A stretch of 64,000 bases of DNA from positions 521,076 through 585,075 of the forward strand of contig VYZI01000344.1 of the NCBI GenBank assembly GCA_013397695.1, given 5' to 3'. The DNA is from Centropus unirufus (taxonomy: Eukaryota > Chordata > Aves > Cuculiformes > Centropidae). This document shows, in pieces, positions 47,968 to 60,564 of this stretch; position 1 is the first letter of the stretch, and every line of letters starts with the position of its first letter. Below the pieces are notes generated by a model that was given only the letters and a program-made list of their open reading frames with translations, ran no database searches and was not told where the DNA came from. The translations under genes and the position numbers were made by a program.

Positions 47968-48618
47968 TCATAGACTCATAGAATCACCAGGTTTGAAAAG
48001 ACCTCCAAGATCATCGAGTCCAACTGTACCTGTCCACTAAACCACACCCTTAAGCACCGCATCCACTTGTCCTTTAAAGACCTCCAGGAATGGAGACTCC
48101 ACCACCTCCCTGTGCAGCCTCTGCCAGGGCCTGATGATCCTTGTGGTGAAGAATTTTTTTCCTGATGTCCAATCTGAACCTGTCCTGGTGCAGCTTGAGG
48201 CCATTCCCCCATGTCCAATCCCCTCTCACTTGAGAGAAGAGACCAGCACCCACCTCTCCACACCCTCCTTTCAGGCAGCTGTAGGCCGTGAGAAGGTCTT
48301 CTCTCAGCCTCCTCTTCTCCAGCCTGAACAACCCCAGCTCCCTCACCTGCTCCTCATAAGACTTGTTCTCCAGTCCCTTCACCAGCTTCATTGCCCTTCT
48401 CTGGACACGCTCCAGGACCTCAATGTCCTTCTTGGAGTGAGGGGCCCAGAACTGAACACAGGATTCGAGGTGTGGCCTCCCCAGTGCTGAGTGCAGGGGC
48501 AGAATCACCTCCCTGGACCTGCTGGCCACACGGTTTCTGATACAGGCTAGGATGCCATTGGCCTTCTTGGCCACTGTAGGCCATGTTCAGCCACTGTCAA
48601 GGAACATCCCCAGGTCCT
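47968..48618 (-). mobile_element. CR1 LINE, 5'-truncated, minus orientation
   Basis: Starts 'catagactcatagaatcacc' and 'aggtttgaaaagacctccaa'. It carries an open minus-strand frame of up to 166 codons (48,574-48,074) that reads as the C-terminal part of the CR1 reverse-transcriptase ORF (LALGRPHLESCVQFW-like motif), followed by breaks. It is about 650 bp and close to the 45.6 and 26.6 kb copies. Confidence 0.93.
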
Positions 48619-49009
48619 TGAAATGTAAAAGCTCCAAGTAAGCCCAGAGGGTGCTCTCTGTTCTTGTACGCTACCACAGTATTCCTTTTCTAACACCTAT
48701 GTACATTTCTCTCCCTTCTCTCCCACCTTTCTTCACTGCATATCATAGTTTAAAGAGCAAAAGCAGTAAGCCACCCATGAGCTGCAGCTCAGTCACAGGC
48801 AATTATGAAAAGATCTGAGCAGCCTGAAATTTCTTTTACCAACCCTGCAATACGCTAGGGCGAGTTCATGGCCCGCTTCTTAGTGTTCAGCCTCAGTTCT
48901 ACTGAACAGCTGAGCTAGCAGCTCCCCCTCCTGAGCTTCACCACGTCTCCAGCTGTCAACCCTACTCCTGTCTTCTTGCCCCACAGAAGAGGAAAGAGAG
49001 AACATGCTG

Positions 49010-49661
49010 TAGTAGATTTGGGTAAATCAGGGTTGCTGTAGGTAACTTGATTTCTCGGGAAGCTCAGTGCAGGTCTGTGAGACAGGGCTCCTCTCTAAAG
49101 TGATAGCACAGGGCACTGGGATGAGGAGAGGCCAGTGCTTGTACTTAAGCAAGGCCATCCTCGAGCTGGAGAGAAGCCGCGAGGAGGGGCGAATACGGCA
49201 GGTGACCCCAAACTGCCCCACAGAGGATTCCATCCCATAAACACACTTCCTATAAACTGAGAGAGCACAAGGATCTCACTCTCTTCTGCTGCGACTGACT
49301 CCAGTGAGGACCTCATCTGTCCGGTTGCCCCTGACCCCAGGCCTGTGTGTACCTGAATCCAGTCCCTGAGTCCTGCTCCCTCCCAGCCCTGAGCCCATTC
49401 CCTCGTGCTTGCCCTGCAATATTTATGGCGACACAGAGGCATTGAGGGGTAGGGGGCACAATCTCATAGATGTGTGTATATTGTATTCCTTTCTAATTAT
49501 TTTCATCGTTGTCATCACTTCATTAAAGCTGTAGTTCTAGTTTCCAACCTGTAAGTGTTTTTTTTTCTTCTCGTTTCCCTCTTCTCTTTCCCTGCAGGGT
49601 ATGGGGGACAAAGGGATTTGACACTCACTGCACTGGCCTGGTGGGGTTAAACTGTGACACA
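49010..49661 (-). mobile_element. ERVL-type endogenous retrovirus LTR (probably solo)
   Basis: The minus strand begins TGTGTCACAGTTTAACCCCA at about 49,661, the TGTCAC-GGTTTAACCCC start typical of avian ERVL LTRs. It includes 'ataaatattgcagggcaagc' and, further on, 'gatggaatcctctgtggggc' and 'agtttggggtcacctgcc', phrases I associate with that family. The 3' boundary near 49,010 is uncertain. No gag, pol or env sequence is recognisable beside it, so a solo or badly decayed LTR is likely. Confidence 0.7.
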
Positions 49662-50596
49662 CTCGTGACCCCACTTTGCAGCAGAAAGTGCAAAATAACC
49701 AAACACATGGGTTGCAGCAGGGAATTTAAATAAAATAATTAATCACGGCTGGAGATCACTCACTGCACTGGGTTTTGTGGGTGATCAGCAGGTGTTAAAT
49801 TTCACAATGCTCAAGACCATTCAGGTAAGCTCAAATGGGCACCTGCAGCCAGTTCTTTATTTTCTAGATTATTCTTTTTCAGTAATGGCACCCATAAATA
49901 CACTAAAACCCCTCTCCATCCTGACACACATACCCTCTCCACCTCCCAGAAGAAGGCGAGTTCTGAACCAATAAATTCTCCAGTACTCCAAGGTAACTTA
50001 TTGGCAGGGATCATTGGTGTGCTCCTCCTGCCTGCTTTGAAGTAGCCTTGAAGGATTGGATTATCCGAACCTTTCTTCCAAAGATTCTCCCCAAACTGAA
50101 CTGAAGTCAAAGACAATGACTCCCAACTTGTAGGCCGTAAAGGACTCTAACGCTGTTTACAATCCTTAAGTTAATTTCACAGGTCAAGCATTTCTTCAGA
50201 TCAGAAGATGTTCCTGACAGTACTGGAATCATCCAGAGTTTCTGGATGAAAGTCTGTGGACTAGTGCACTCAGTGTCAGACCTTTCTGTTTTCCACCACA
50301 GATCCAGATAACCTAAAGATAACCCTGCCAGCACAGAACGACACTTCTTTGTTTCAATGTAGGACCAATTTTCAACACTGCATCCAATTACTTCCAAATT
50401 TCAGAGAATAATGTTGGCACCAGCATAAAATCTCTCTTCATTTTGGTAAAAATAGGGAGGTACACACAGCCCCTGCCATCTGTTTAGCAGATCCATCAGT
50501 TTTATACTACGTACTGTCGTGTACTTGGAAGAAAAAATTGGATGACAGCACTCTCAAATACTTTCTGTCTTAACACCTAGCACCCCCTTCCAAGTT

Positions 50597-50631
50597 NNNN
50601 NNNNNNNNNNNNNNNNNNNNNNNNNNNNNNN
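50597..50631. other. Assembly gap (35 N)
   Basis: A run of 35 N in a POU2F1 intron, followed by an A-rich stretch. No exon is affected. Confidence 1.
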
Positions 50632-51203
50632 AAACAAAAAAAAGAACATTACCAACACTGGCATCATGAATAACTTAAATCCCAGGAAAAAATAATTCTG
50701 GAAGGAAAAGTAAAACCTAACCCACAAAAAACTTTTCCTATGGGGAGAAAGAGAGCATTTATACAGACCTTTGGAGAGAGATTAAAACTACACGCGCAGG
50801 GGTGTGGGAGGAAATGAATGCAATAAGCTCTGGCTACTGAGACAATAAACCATGCAACCCTCACTGTAGCACATATCTGAAAAAGAAAGCTAGGAGAGGA
50901 TTAGGAGTTATATGCATTAACATATGCGAAGGAGGAGAACCATGACACGTATTATCCCTCAACTCCATGCAATTATTGAGCTGGCTGCGGAACACAGTCG
51001 TGGAAGTTCACGTAGGAACAATTTCAGACGCTTAGAGGCACATGAAAAGGGAAGTATGGCCCCTTATTCCTACACCCTCATTTGTCCCACGGACAGTTAC
51101 AGAGACTGGTGGCTTCATGAAACCCTACGGGCACAAATGAAGTGGTTTGTCAGGCTCCTACTGATTTGGGTAGGCTGGTGAAGAAATGCACGGACTCATT
51201 CAC

Positions 51204-51345
51204 CTGCATCATTGAGCCACTTTTCCAGAAGTGGCTTTAACTTGCACATGTTCTTAAAGCTGAGGTTCAAGGCTTCAAAGCGAGATATGGTAGTTTGGCT
51301 GAAGTCATTTCCATAGAGTTTGCCCATAGCGAGCCCAACATCACC
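51204..51345 (-). CDS. POU2F1: POU2F1 coding exon: POU-specific domain core
   Basis: 142 nt (47 codons + 1): GDVGLAMGKLYGNDFSQTTI, then SRFEALNLSFKNMCKLKPLL and EKWLNDA. This holds helices 2-4 of the POU-specific domain, including recognition helix 3 (QTTISRFEAL), which contacts the ATGC half of the octamer. It appears identical to mammalian OCT1. The acceptor is tttgtccag and the donor is gcag|gtgaat. Confidence 0.97.
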
Positions 51346-54300
51346 CTGGACAAAGAGAGAGAAAAAAGGGATTCACTAACATAGGCACTTCCAAAGCAAG
51401 GAATCCTGTCACATTCCTGTGGTCTCTTAGTGACTCCAGTAGTGCGTGGGATTTCAGTTCCACAGCAACTTGCTCGGTGCTAAAGTAAATAACCACAAAG
51501 GAATTTCAAACCTCAGTCAGTTTAATCATGTAACTCTTTCCAAGAAATCCCTGATGCTTCATCTTCTTAGCATCATCACCGAGCAGAACAACCCACTGCA
51601 TATTAGTCTTTTTCTCCTTAGTTTTATAAAACAAGTTAAAGCCAAGCTCTCTGTAGAAGCAGATCCCAGTATCTGCAGATCTCACACCAGAGAAAGTTCA
51701 AATAAGCAGAAAAGTAGTAAATTCATGTTCTCAAATTAGTAGAAAGAACTCTTGAGAAGATGTCTGCAAACACAGATCACACTTAAATAGATGCAAAAAT
51801 ATTCTTATCTGAACCTTTTAGTACCTTCTGAGGTTGAAAACAAACTTCTCCCCACACATACACATTTCAAAGCAGACAAGAAGCTCAACCATTTGAAATA
51901 ATTAAGTCTGGTCTTTACTACGAGTACTCATCTGGCAAAAAGCTATCCAAGAGATTTACAGACAGGGGATCATCTCTTTACAGAGACTAGTGCTTTTCAA
52001 AACTCAGCTTTAGCTAGCTATCAGACATCAGTCCTATCCTTAGCTATGAAAAACATGTATGTGTATATATATATACACACACACTCACACACCTCTATGT
52101 AGTTTAGACTTTTAAAGTCTTGTATTAAAAAAAAAGAAGATCAATCCATTCTTGATTGTTGCCATTAAAAACACTACAATGTTTCCTTGTTTTGTTTTAA
52201 AGCTGGAAGGTCCTGCCCTTTGAAAAAAAAAACATTTTTAATAAGCTATTTCATCTAAAACAGTTTAATTTAGATTCTTATTTATTAACACCAGAAAGCA
52301 TGAAAAGTCTAAGAGAAGAGACTGCAAAGCTTGAGCATAGTTAGTGGAGTTTAATGGCAAGTGGGTTAGTTGGATTGTGTGCAAAGCTTGCTTTCTTTCC
52401 TTTTTGGGCAGCCCCACAACCACAGCTTGACATGAGTAAAATGAGAGCATGCAGAGCGGCCACATTGAAGCGAGGAAGAGAACAACCTTTGGTGAGCTCG
52501 GTACAGCATCCAGGCTGCACAAAGAAAACCATTTCCGTCCTAGACACCGCCCATAACAACTGGTTTGTATGCCCTTCCATCAGAGGAAACATTTGGGAAC
52601 TCACATTTATACCTCTACCCATATGCCAGGATTCTGTGCATTTTAAAACTCATAAATCATCCCAGGAGAAGGAATATGGATGCTCCGGTGGGTTTATGAA
52701 GAAGAAAGGCTGGCTATGTAAGCCATTTTAGAGATAAGTTGATTTATGTCTTGGCAGGAAAGAGTTATAAAATTTGCTCCAGTCCCCCAGCTAAATTTAA
52801 TTCTGATATTTATGTTGCTCCCTCTAACATTTGCCGACTGCTCTGAAATGAAGAGTTAACCATTTCTTTGTCAATAGTGTTCAAAGCCAAAAGGTGGCAG
52901 CATTTCAGCTGTAGGCAAATGAATTTACATATTGGGATGAGATATTTCTGTATTGGGATGGGCACTTAAAGGATGGATGGAATGGAGGATAAAGGTACTG
53001 TATCCATTGTCGATTGAACGAAGCTCCAGTGCTGAACTGAAATGGATTTTAAGGTGCATTTTTGTGTATGTACTGGTCTGTTAAGAAGCTCGGGCAAACT
53101 CCTGGAGGTAATACCTTTCACAGAGTAAAAATAACATTGTCTGAAGTGTTTGCTCACGCAGCTCAAATCTGTGCCAACCAATTAGTTGCATACCTGCAAA
53201 AAGCTAACATGCTCATTTTTAAGGAAAAGCATTATGCAGAATGACTGAAATCCATCACCCACTTCGCAGGGTGGAAGAGGAGACAGAATTGCCAAAATTC
53301 AGAACCTGTTCGACTGCTCAGTGATTAGTCTGCAATGCAAACCAAACCTTGCCATTGGTTTTCCAAAGGCAGGGGTGGCATGAGCCTGAGCAAGCTTGCA
53401 GCGTCACTCTAAGTAAATTTCTTCTGTCATCTGAAAGGCAGTTTATTTATCCAGCTGCAGGAAAACATGATAATAGAGGTCTCTAATTATCATCCAATTA
53501 CGCCATTAGCTAGAGGTCATTAGAACTGCCTAATTATACACATACAAGCTCAGAGCAGGATAGGAACAATCCAATACAATTTTATCGCTTTCTCAAGATT
53601 CCCCCTTTTTTAAGCTCAAAAGCAAATACTGAAATGCAAGCCTGAGCAGTTGGGTTCATTTTTCCTCACCATGAAAATTCACAACGGAGTCAACTAAGAA
53701 GGGTTAAACTGTAACTTTAAGAGTCTAGTTGAGCCTTTATAATCATCTCACAGCAGGGCAGATTAAACATAACAGCTAAAGATCTACACGAACCTCCTCA
53801 GTGACGCTCTAGGGAAGCGATTGTATTTTCCTCTATTCTGTTCTGCTCTATTCTAGCTTTTGTGTCTGTCCATCACTTGTATTTCTGTGCCTCCCTCTAG
53901 TGGAAGGAAAGAAGGGAAGGAGGCACACATGCCAACAAAATGCACTTCATTTTCCTAAGAACATTCTGTTCTTGAGTTATAATTAAGATGTTGCCAGGAG
54001 CTTTCATTATGAACCCTGATTTTTCGAGCATTTAGGACTCTGCCAGAAAAATCAATCTGACTTCAGTGCCTACTTTCAGCTGAAGTAGCTTTACTTATTC
54101 CAGGGGGAGGGGGGGAACAAATCACACATGTTGGATTGACTGCTCTGAGCTCAGACTTTTAAATACCTACTTTGATTGTTGCATACTATTTCTTCTAGCA
54201 AAACCACCCTGACTGCGGGCAAAATTAATTGCTTACCTGAACAAATACTTTAATTTGCAAGGAAATAAATTCATTTTTATATTAATAAGAGAGGATTCTT

Positions 54301-55005
54301 GGATCCAAGCGGTATTTCTTTTCAACAGAATAATGGAACACATAAATGCACTTTCTACTTTTAATTGTACTCCTCATTCAGCTGTTTCCACTATGTTAAG
54401 TGCTATTTTAATTCTGCTCTATGGGTATTTTCTGAGCTTTCAAGCAAACCAAAACAAATCACAACTCCCATTCACCTTTGTAAGGAGGGAACTTCAAAGT
54501 GACAGTCCTTTCAGGTTTTGTTTAGGCACCTGAGCAGAAGCATTAAATACCAAAATCATTGATGTTTAATAGGAAAACAGGCTTGAGAGATAAAACCCCT
54601 TTGACGTCCAAAGCAACTCCACAGTTGTGACACACTTTTTAAACACACGGAGCAGTTAATTGTGCTGTATGGCTTTTGCAACTTTGTACTTCTGAAGGCA
54701 GCTTTAAAGTGCTTTGTCCCATTCATTTTACGACCTACAGAATGAATAACACACACGCAATGACATCTGAAGCTGGGAAATGCATGTGCCTGCTGGGAAA
54801 ATGGCTATGCTTTAAAACCGACAGGGAGGTAAGATGGATGTATGGCTTTTTCTGCTATTTCTTAGAAATCCCCTACATAAAGGCCAGAGCATAACCCTGT
54901 TTAAGAAGGTTCTCCTAGGAAAAGCTGGAATCGCAGTCTCCCTCCAGACTTGAAAGATGAGACCTCCGATTCCACACTGGCAGGCACTGAGGTACACAGT
55001 CTCAC
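51346..55005 (-). other. POU2F1: POU2F1 intron inside POU-specific domain
   Basis: A 3,660-bp phase-0 intron with no recognisable CR1 or LTR. It holds a TA/CA microsatellite (52,054-52,093) and an AT-rich, TAATTA-containing segment (about 53,440-53,560) that could be conserved noncoding DNA. Confidence 0.9.
52054..52093. repeat. (TA)n/(CA)n compound microsatellite
   Basis: acatgtatgtgtatatatat runs into atatacacacacactcacac. The TG/TA and TA/CA halves make an imperfect inverted repeat. Confidence 0.9.
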
Positions 55006-55179
55006 CTGAGTGAATCCAAGTTTGATCCGTCTTTGTTTGAAAGTCTTGGCAAACTGCTCAAGCTCCTCAAGGTCACTGGGCTCCTCCAAGCTGGGAGTGT
55101 CGATTCGCTTTGGTGTTGACTGGCTCTGTGGAAGTGGCTGAATGGGGGTCGCTGCTATTGTGCGTGTTGGGGTTGCTGG
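55006..55179 (-). CDS. POU2F1: POU2F1 coding exon: start of POU-specific domain
   Basis: 174 nt, exactly 58 codons: PATPTRTIAATPIQPLPQSQ, then STPKRIDTPSLEEPSDLEEL and EQFAKTFKQRRIKLGFTQ. The EEPSDLEELEQFAKTFKQRR stretch is helix 1 of the POU-specific domain. Human has Thr where this has Pro in PIQPLPQ. The acceptor is cttaatag and the donor is actcag|gtgaga. Confidence 0.97.
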
Positions 55180-57486
55180 CTATTAAGACAGAGAGCAAGG
55201 CAAAGATGAAAATCAGACTTCAAGGAATAATCAGTAAAAATTAAATTCAGAAAAGCTATGCGAGGTTTTTGTGAGAAAGATCAATGAATTTGCCATTTCC
55301 AGCAACCTTCAAGTTTCTCAAATTTATCTATATTCCTCCCAAGAACGAGCACTCGCAATCCAGGGAACTGTATTAGTACGACAGCCTTTTAAAGGCTCCT
55401 TCAGAACCAATTACAGCAAAGGAAGAGGTGTTCAGTGCAGCAGATAACCAGCTACTTCTCCTTGCTACAGCAGCTGCCCAAAGAAAGGCCACAACACTCT
55501 TACTTGATATAGTTCTATCCTTTATGGACAGCTTGGCATTCAGCCCTTTTAATCATTATAAAATTGAATTTACTGCTTGTGTGATGTGGCAGATTGTCAC
55601 CAGCCCAAAAGATTCAAGTCTCCCATTTAATCTTGGAGCAGGGGGCACATACAGGGGCAGCAAACATGGCAAGCTTCCCCTAATGCCATCTCTGGTGACT
55701 AACCCAACTCTTCCAGAAAGGAAAAAATAGATCCCCCTCTCACTCTTCTGTTGATACTTGCAACAATGAGCATGAATGCACTGGTGATGCAAGAAATTGG
55801 GCAAAGGCAACTGGCAGAAAGTAATTCCATTTAGGTCTCCTTTTTCTTCTGTACAAAAGGCTAATTTTCCAGGAAGCCCACACAAGGGTCACTATTCCTG
55901 AGCCCTAGAACACTAGGCATTTGCTATGCAGCAACAGTAAGAGTCTGAAAAGCCCTGAGCATCATCAAAGATGTTCACAGGAGAACAAAATACATTAAGC
56001 TCTGGTATTGCACAGTTTAGGCCTTAGGAGCAACAGGAGCATTGGAACCACGTTTTGAGTGCCTACCTCCCTCCTTACATGCCACAGATGAGCCAAGATG
56101 CAGAGACAAATCATTTACTACAGTTGATTCCTATTTAGTTCAACTGAGGCTCTTAAGTGACTTCATGCTCACATTTCCTACACCCAGTCCTGAAACTCTA
56201 GGCTCCTTCCAGACAAATAAGAACAGCCTCAAGTCTGTGCAACACTACAGCAAAGTCCATGCAGAGGTCCAGAAGTGCCTGAGCTGAAAGCAATGGCGTA
56301 CACACAGCTGAGCCTTTATGTAGCTCCTCGTGTTGTTTTCCTCCTGAGCTAGTGCAGTACTTTACCGTGCACAGCAGATGGTAGAGGGAGGTCAGGAGCT
56401 GCAATTCCATTAGCTGAGAAATAACGTGATCACATACAATCCTTCTAGGATCGCAGCTATAGGTGTCGCATTATAAAGGGGTTTTAGTACTTTTTAATTT
56501 ACATTAAACACAGTAATTACTGCAATGTGTCTTTCCCAACTTCACCACCTTTATATAATTCATTTTCTCTTTGCAGATTTGATACTTTTTTTTAATCCAC
56601 ACATAATCTCTAGTAGGGAGTCATGCTGCTACCCGAGGTATGAGCTACAGAGGTGCGACAAATCCCATTTTCCACGTGGTGCATGAGAAATACTGTCGGT
56701 GGTATAACAGAAAATGTAGTTTTCTAAGACTGATAGACTCAGGCATCTTATTACAGACTAAAGATGTTTTATACGTAACCAAGTTGGCAGGAAGATACCA
56801 CATGACATTGCACAGTAGTGGAAAAACAGCATGCAGTCATGTAACTAAACTGCACAGTAAAAGCCAGAGTGAAGCAAAATTGAATTTGCAGGCACGCGCA
56901 AGCTTAAAATTGCTTTTATTACAGTCTGAAAGCTTAATCGTAGGGCTTTAATATTTTAACATATATCTAACAGCATATTTCAATGCATTGCTAACAGTGT
57001 CTTCACTTTCACAGAAAGGAACTGAAAAGACTAGCAGTGACTTAGCAATAATAGCAAAACAACTAAGCTACAATATGTATGACCACTGCAGTCTTTAGAA
57101 AGATAAAAGATACTCATCGGTAACCCTCTCCTGGGGCTTTCTAGGTAGCCCCCACCTTGCTCCGCTGAATTTCACCTATGTGTAGATTGCCTAAGAAAGC
57201 CTTACAAGAAATAACACCACACTTTAGTGCCCTTAACTCAAGGTAACAATCAGAGAAAGTTTCAACTAAAAATAAAAATTTAACGAATTAAATGCACAAC
57301 AGGAGCCACATTAGGGTAGAAACCACAAAACTGAAGCTCTTGATCCTTCAGCTCTACACTGAATTGGCCTAGAAACACAAACTCACTGCTGTAGTTACAA
57401 TATATGCTCCAGTAACCAATACCATTGGCTTGTGATAGGTTCAACCCCTCTCAAAGTAACTCATGAACTGCAGAAATGAGCCTGAC
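55180..57486 (-). other. POU2F1: POU2F1 intron
   Basis: A 2,307-bp phase-0 intron with no recognised repeat. The open frames near 55.4-56.4 kb match nothing known to me. Confidence 0.9.
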
Positions 57487-57581
57487 CTGCGAGGCAAGGG
57501 TGATGCTTGGCTGAGACTGCAGGAGGTTGGCTTGGCTTTGCTGAGGTAGTTGCGTTAAGAGATTCTGCGCTTGCAGGAGAC
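57487..57581 (-). CDS. POU2F1: POU2F1 coding exon: end of Gln-rich region
   Basis: 95 nt (2 + 31 codons): LLQAQNLLTQLPQQSQANLL, then QSQPSITLASQ. It matches the C-terminal end of the OCT1 Gln-rich activation region, with Ala for Thr in ITLASQ. The acceptor is ctctccag and the donor is tcgcag|gtcagg. It is the most 5' exon found in the window. Confidence 0.96.
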
Positions 57582-59714
57582 CTGGAGAGAGAAAAGGGTG
57601 GGTTTGGCTTGTCATTTGAAAATACATGAATTGAGGTGAAATATGGTTCTTGTCAGATAATGAAAATTACAAAAAAAATGAGGTGTGAGCCTTTATTTCA
57701 TCCCTGCATGGCCATCTTCAGATGTTGGGCTTTTGAGTCCAAAATCCCCTTGCATTTTCCTGAAGTACACGTGGTAGCAGAAGAGAAAAGACTGCACCAG
57801 TCTCCTCAGAGTTTGTCGTGATCTGGATTATCCCAATTCAGCGTACAGGAATCATTTGTTGCCCCTTTTGGCTTGCAGATTTGGAGTAAACATCTTCCCA
57901 CAACCCGCAGCTGCCCAAGAATTAGGGAGTCACATAGAATGAACAACTCAACACTGAACAGATCAAATCCAACAACTGAATGCGAATCAAACCCACAAGT
58001 TCAGCTCCTTGGTCACCCTGTGCCAGTTGCCTAACAAGAAGGTAACTGTCCCTGGCCAGCTTAAGCCCACCACACCAGATGACAAAACAAGCCCACATAA
58101 CCTTCTCCTGGCTGAAATACAGGAAGAATCTTATGGAAGAGTCATCAGCCCTTATGTTTTTTCCCCATCCCCCAAGTTATGGGGAGACACTGAACACTGT
58201 TTAAACTGCACAAGGAGAATAAACATTACACGGAATACATGAAACCTCCTGCGATTACCAAAAGAGGACAACGTTAGACAAGAGCGGGGAGTGATGTAAT
58301 CAGCAAACAAAACATGCTGTCATTCGAAACATAAATTCTTTTACAGTTCATAATGTGTAGGGTTTATTCAATCTCTCAGGAAACTGAGAAATGTTTGCAT
58401 CTATTCATTTTACCTACAAGCTATCTGGTTAGGGTTTTTTTGCATTTTCAATACTAAAATGTATGTATTTTTAAGAGGCAAGAAATTTGACAAAAATACA
58501 CCTGCACTTGGTCAACTTCCTCAGTTTTACTGCGAAAAATATTACTGTTGCTCTTTAGGCAACCCCTGGCTAATTTCCCCCATAATAATTGAAGAACCTA
58601 ACTAATTAAACCTACATTTAATAGGCATCTTCAATATAGCAAGTTCCTAAAACCAGGTGAAAACAATGGCACGATGGTAACAGATGGACACTGTGGTCAC
58701 TCAGAGGGCAGGGCACCATGGGCATTTGCTTTGTACCACGTAACCAATGGGTTCCAAGTACACTTTTGAAAAGCCACTGAAGGGAATGGAGCAGCTTAAG
58801 GGACTTTCAAGACAGTCACCTACCACAGTCAGGCAGCCCTTTTCACAATGCAAAGGTTTGTTCCCTTGAAAGATCATTTCAGCTGCCCAAAAGGAAGTAT
58901 TAATTAGTGAGCAGTCACCTCTAAGCTCAGAGGGTTTGACCCTCATTTAGTGACAGGGAATTTCAACAGAAAGGGGCAAAAGCCCTCACACTGACAGTAG
59001 AGTGGGTGACCAACGAGACAAACACCAGGCAGCCAGCAGCCACAACTGGCCTCTAGTCCACCAGTACCACCGCTGGCCACAAGTTACTGACTCATTTTAT
59101 GACTGTAATCAGAGTAATTAGGACTGTCCGTTTGTGAGTTTTCTCCTCAGGGAAATCCCAGAGGGTTTTTTCTGGCAATAACACTTTTGCTGAAGAGCAC
59201 AAGCTGATCTTCACTTTACACTCACCCATATGTTCTGAAGTAATTATTGTGGGACAACAGAAAGCCCTCTGAATGTGTTCCACCTACTTTGCTTCTACAT
59301 CATTTTATTCTACGTAAGGAGCATCGATCCAAGGTGTCTCAGGTGGAAACTGGACAAAGCACACGCGAGTTGAACCCGCAGCTGACAGGGCATGGGGAAA
59401 GCAGCTGAGCTGTTGTGGCAAAGCGTGCGCCGCTTCCACTGGCTCAGTCTCTTCAGACAGCTGCTGTACACACGCTCTGGACTCCTCTTGGCTTCCATGG
59501 GCAAGCAGCTCCAGTTTTGCTCCTTTCAGACAGCACTGACACCAGCCTAAGCTTCTCCTTTGGGTTTTTTTCTGAGGACAAACTACTGGGCCCTACTTTG
59601 GTCCCAGATAATTCCAGTGACTTAACTGACAGGGCACACAGCACAGCATTGTAAATACAGACTAAATCCGAAACTGCTACTTTTAAGCAACTGCTGAGAT
59701 ACTGTTTTTTCCAA

Positions 59715-60562
59715 CTTTGCTGTTCCCTCAGGGACTCACACTGGTATCGATACTGTTTGACATCCTTATTACCAATAAGGCTGATGGAACAAAACGTTCT
59801 CAGCAAGTTCAGGGATGATACCAAATAGAGGGGGAGGAGGTCAATAGAACAGAAGTCAGGGGCCAGACAGGCTGGACAAAAGGAATTTCATGAAGAACAA
59901 TGTAAGAAGATGCATCCTCCTGCACAGGAGCTGGAATAACCCTGTGGAGCAGTATAGGGTGGGCACTGGCTGGCTAGAAACCAGTTTCACAGAAAAAAGG
60001 TCCAGTGCAGAGTCCTGACCTTGGACCACAGCAGTGCCAAAGGCCTGGGGAAGTGTGACTGGAAAGCAGCCTGGAAGAAAACCTGGAGGTGTTGGTTGAG
60101 AGCAGCTAAACATAAGCCAGCAGCGTGCCCAGGTGGCCAAGAAGGCCAGTGGCATCTTGGCCTGGATCAGAAACCGTGTGGCCAGCAGGTCCAGGGAGAT
60201 GATTCTGCCCCTGCACTCGGCACTGGTGAGGCCACACCTTGAATCCTGTGTTCAGTTCTGGGCCCCTCACTACAAGGACACTGAGGTCCTGGAGCGTGTC
60301 CAGAGGAGGGCAACAAAGTTGAGAGGAAACAGCCTCAAGTTGTGCCCAAGGAGGTTTAGCTTAGATATTAGGAAAATGTTCTTTACTGCAAGTGCGGTGA
60401 AACAATGGAACAAAATCCCCAGGAAAGAGGTGGAGTTCCAGTCCCTGGTGGTGTTCAAAAAATGTGTAGATGGTGCACTTCAGGACACAGTTTAGTAGGC
60501 ATAGTGGTGTTGGACTTGATAGTCTCAGAAGTCTTTTCCGACCTTAATGATTTTATGAAAGA
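59715..60562 (+). mobile_element. CR1 LINE, 5'-truncated, plus orientation
   Basis: Begins with diverged reverse-transcriptase sequence ('ccctcagggactcacactgg', in the SVL-type region) and continues through 'ggtggccaagaaggccagtg' and 'ttctgcccctgcactcggca'. It ends in the 3' tail 'gttggacttgatagtctcag' and 'aagtcttttccgacc'. An open frame at 60,133-60,495 (120 codons) covers the C-terminal remnant. It is oriented opposite to POU2F1. Confidence 0.92.
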
Positions 60563-60564
60563 TC

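Larger units (their letters stand above)
47777..51203 (-). other. POU2F1: POU2F1 intron with CR1, ERVL LTR and gap
   Basis: A 3,427-bp phase-1 intron holding a minus CR1 (47,968-48,618), a minus-oriented ERVL-type LTR (about 49,010-49,661) and a 35-base N gap (50,597-50,631). The stretch 49.7-51.2 kb is otherwise unremarkable. Confidence 0.9.

Noticed and set aside
48074..48574. 166-codon minus-strand ORF that could be called a gene
   Set aside because: It is the C-terminal remnant of a CR1 reverse transcriptase, with the flanking inverted CR1 3' end present.
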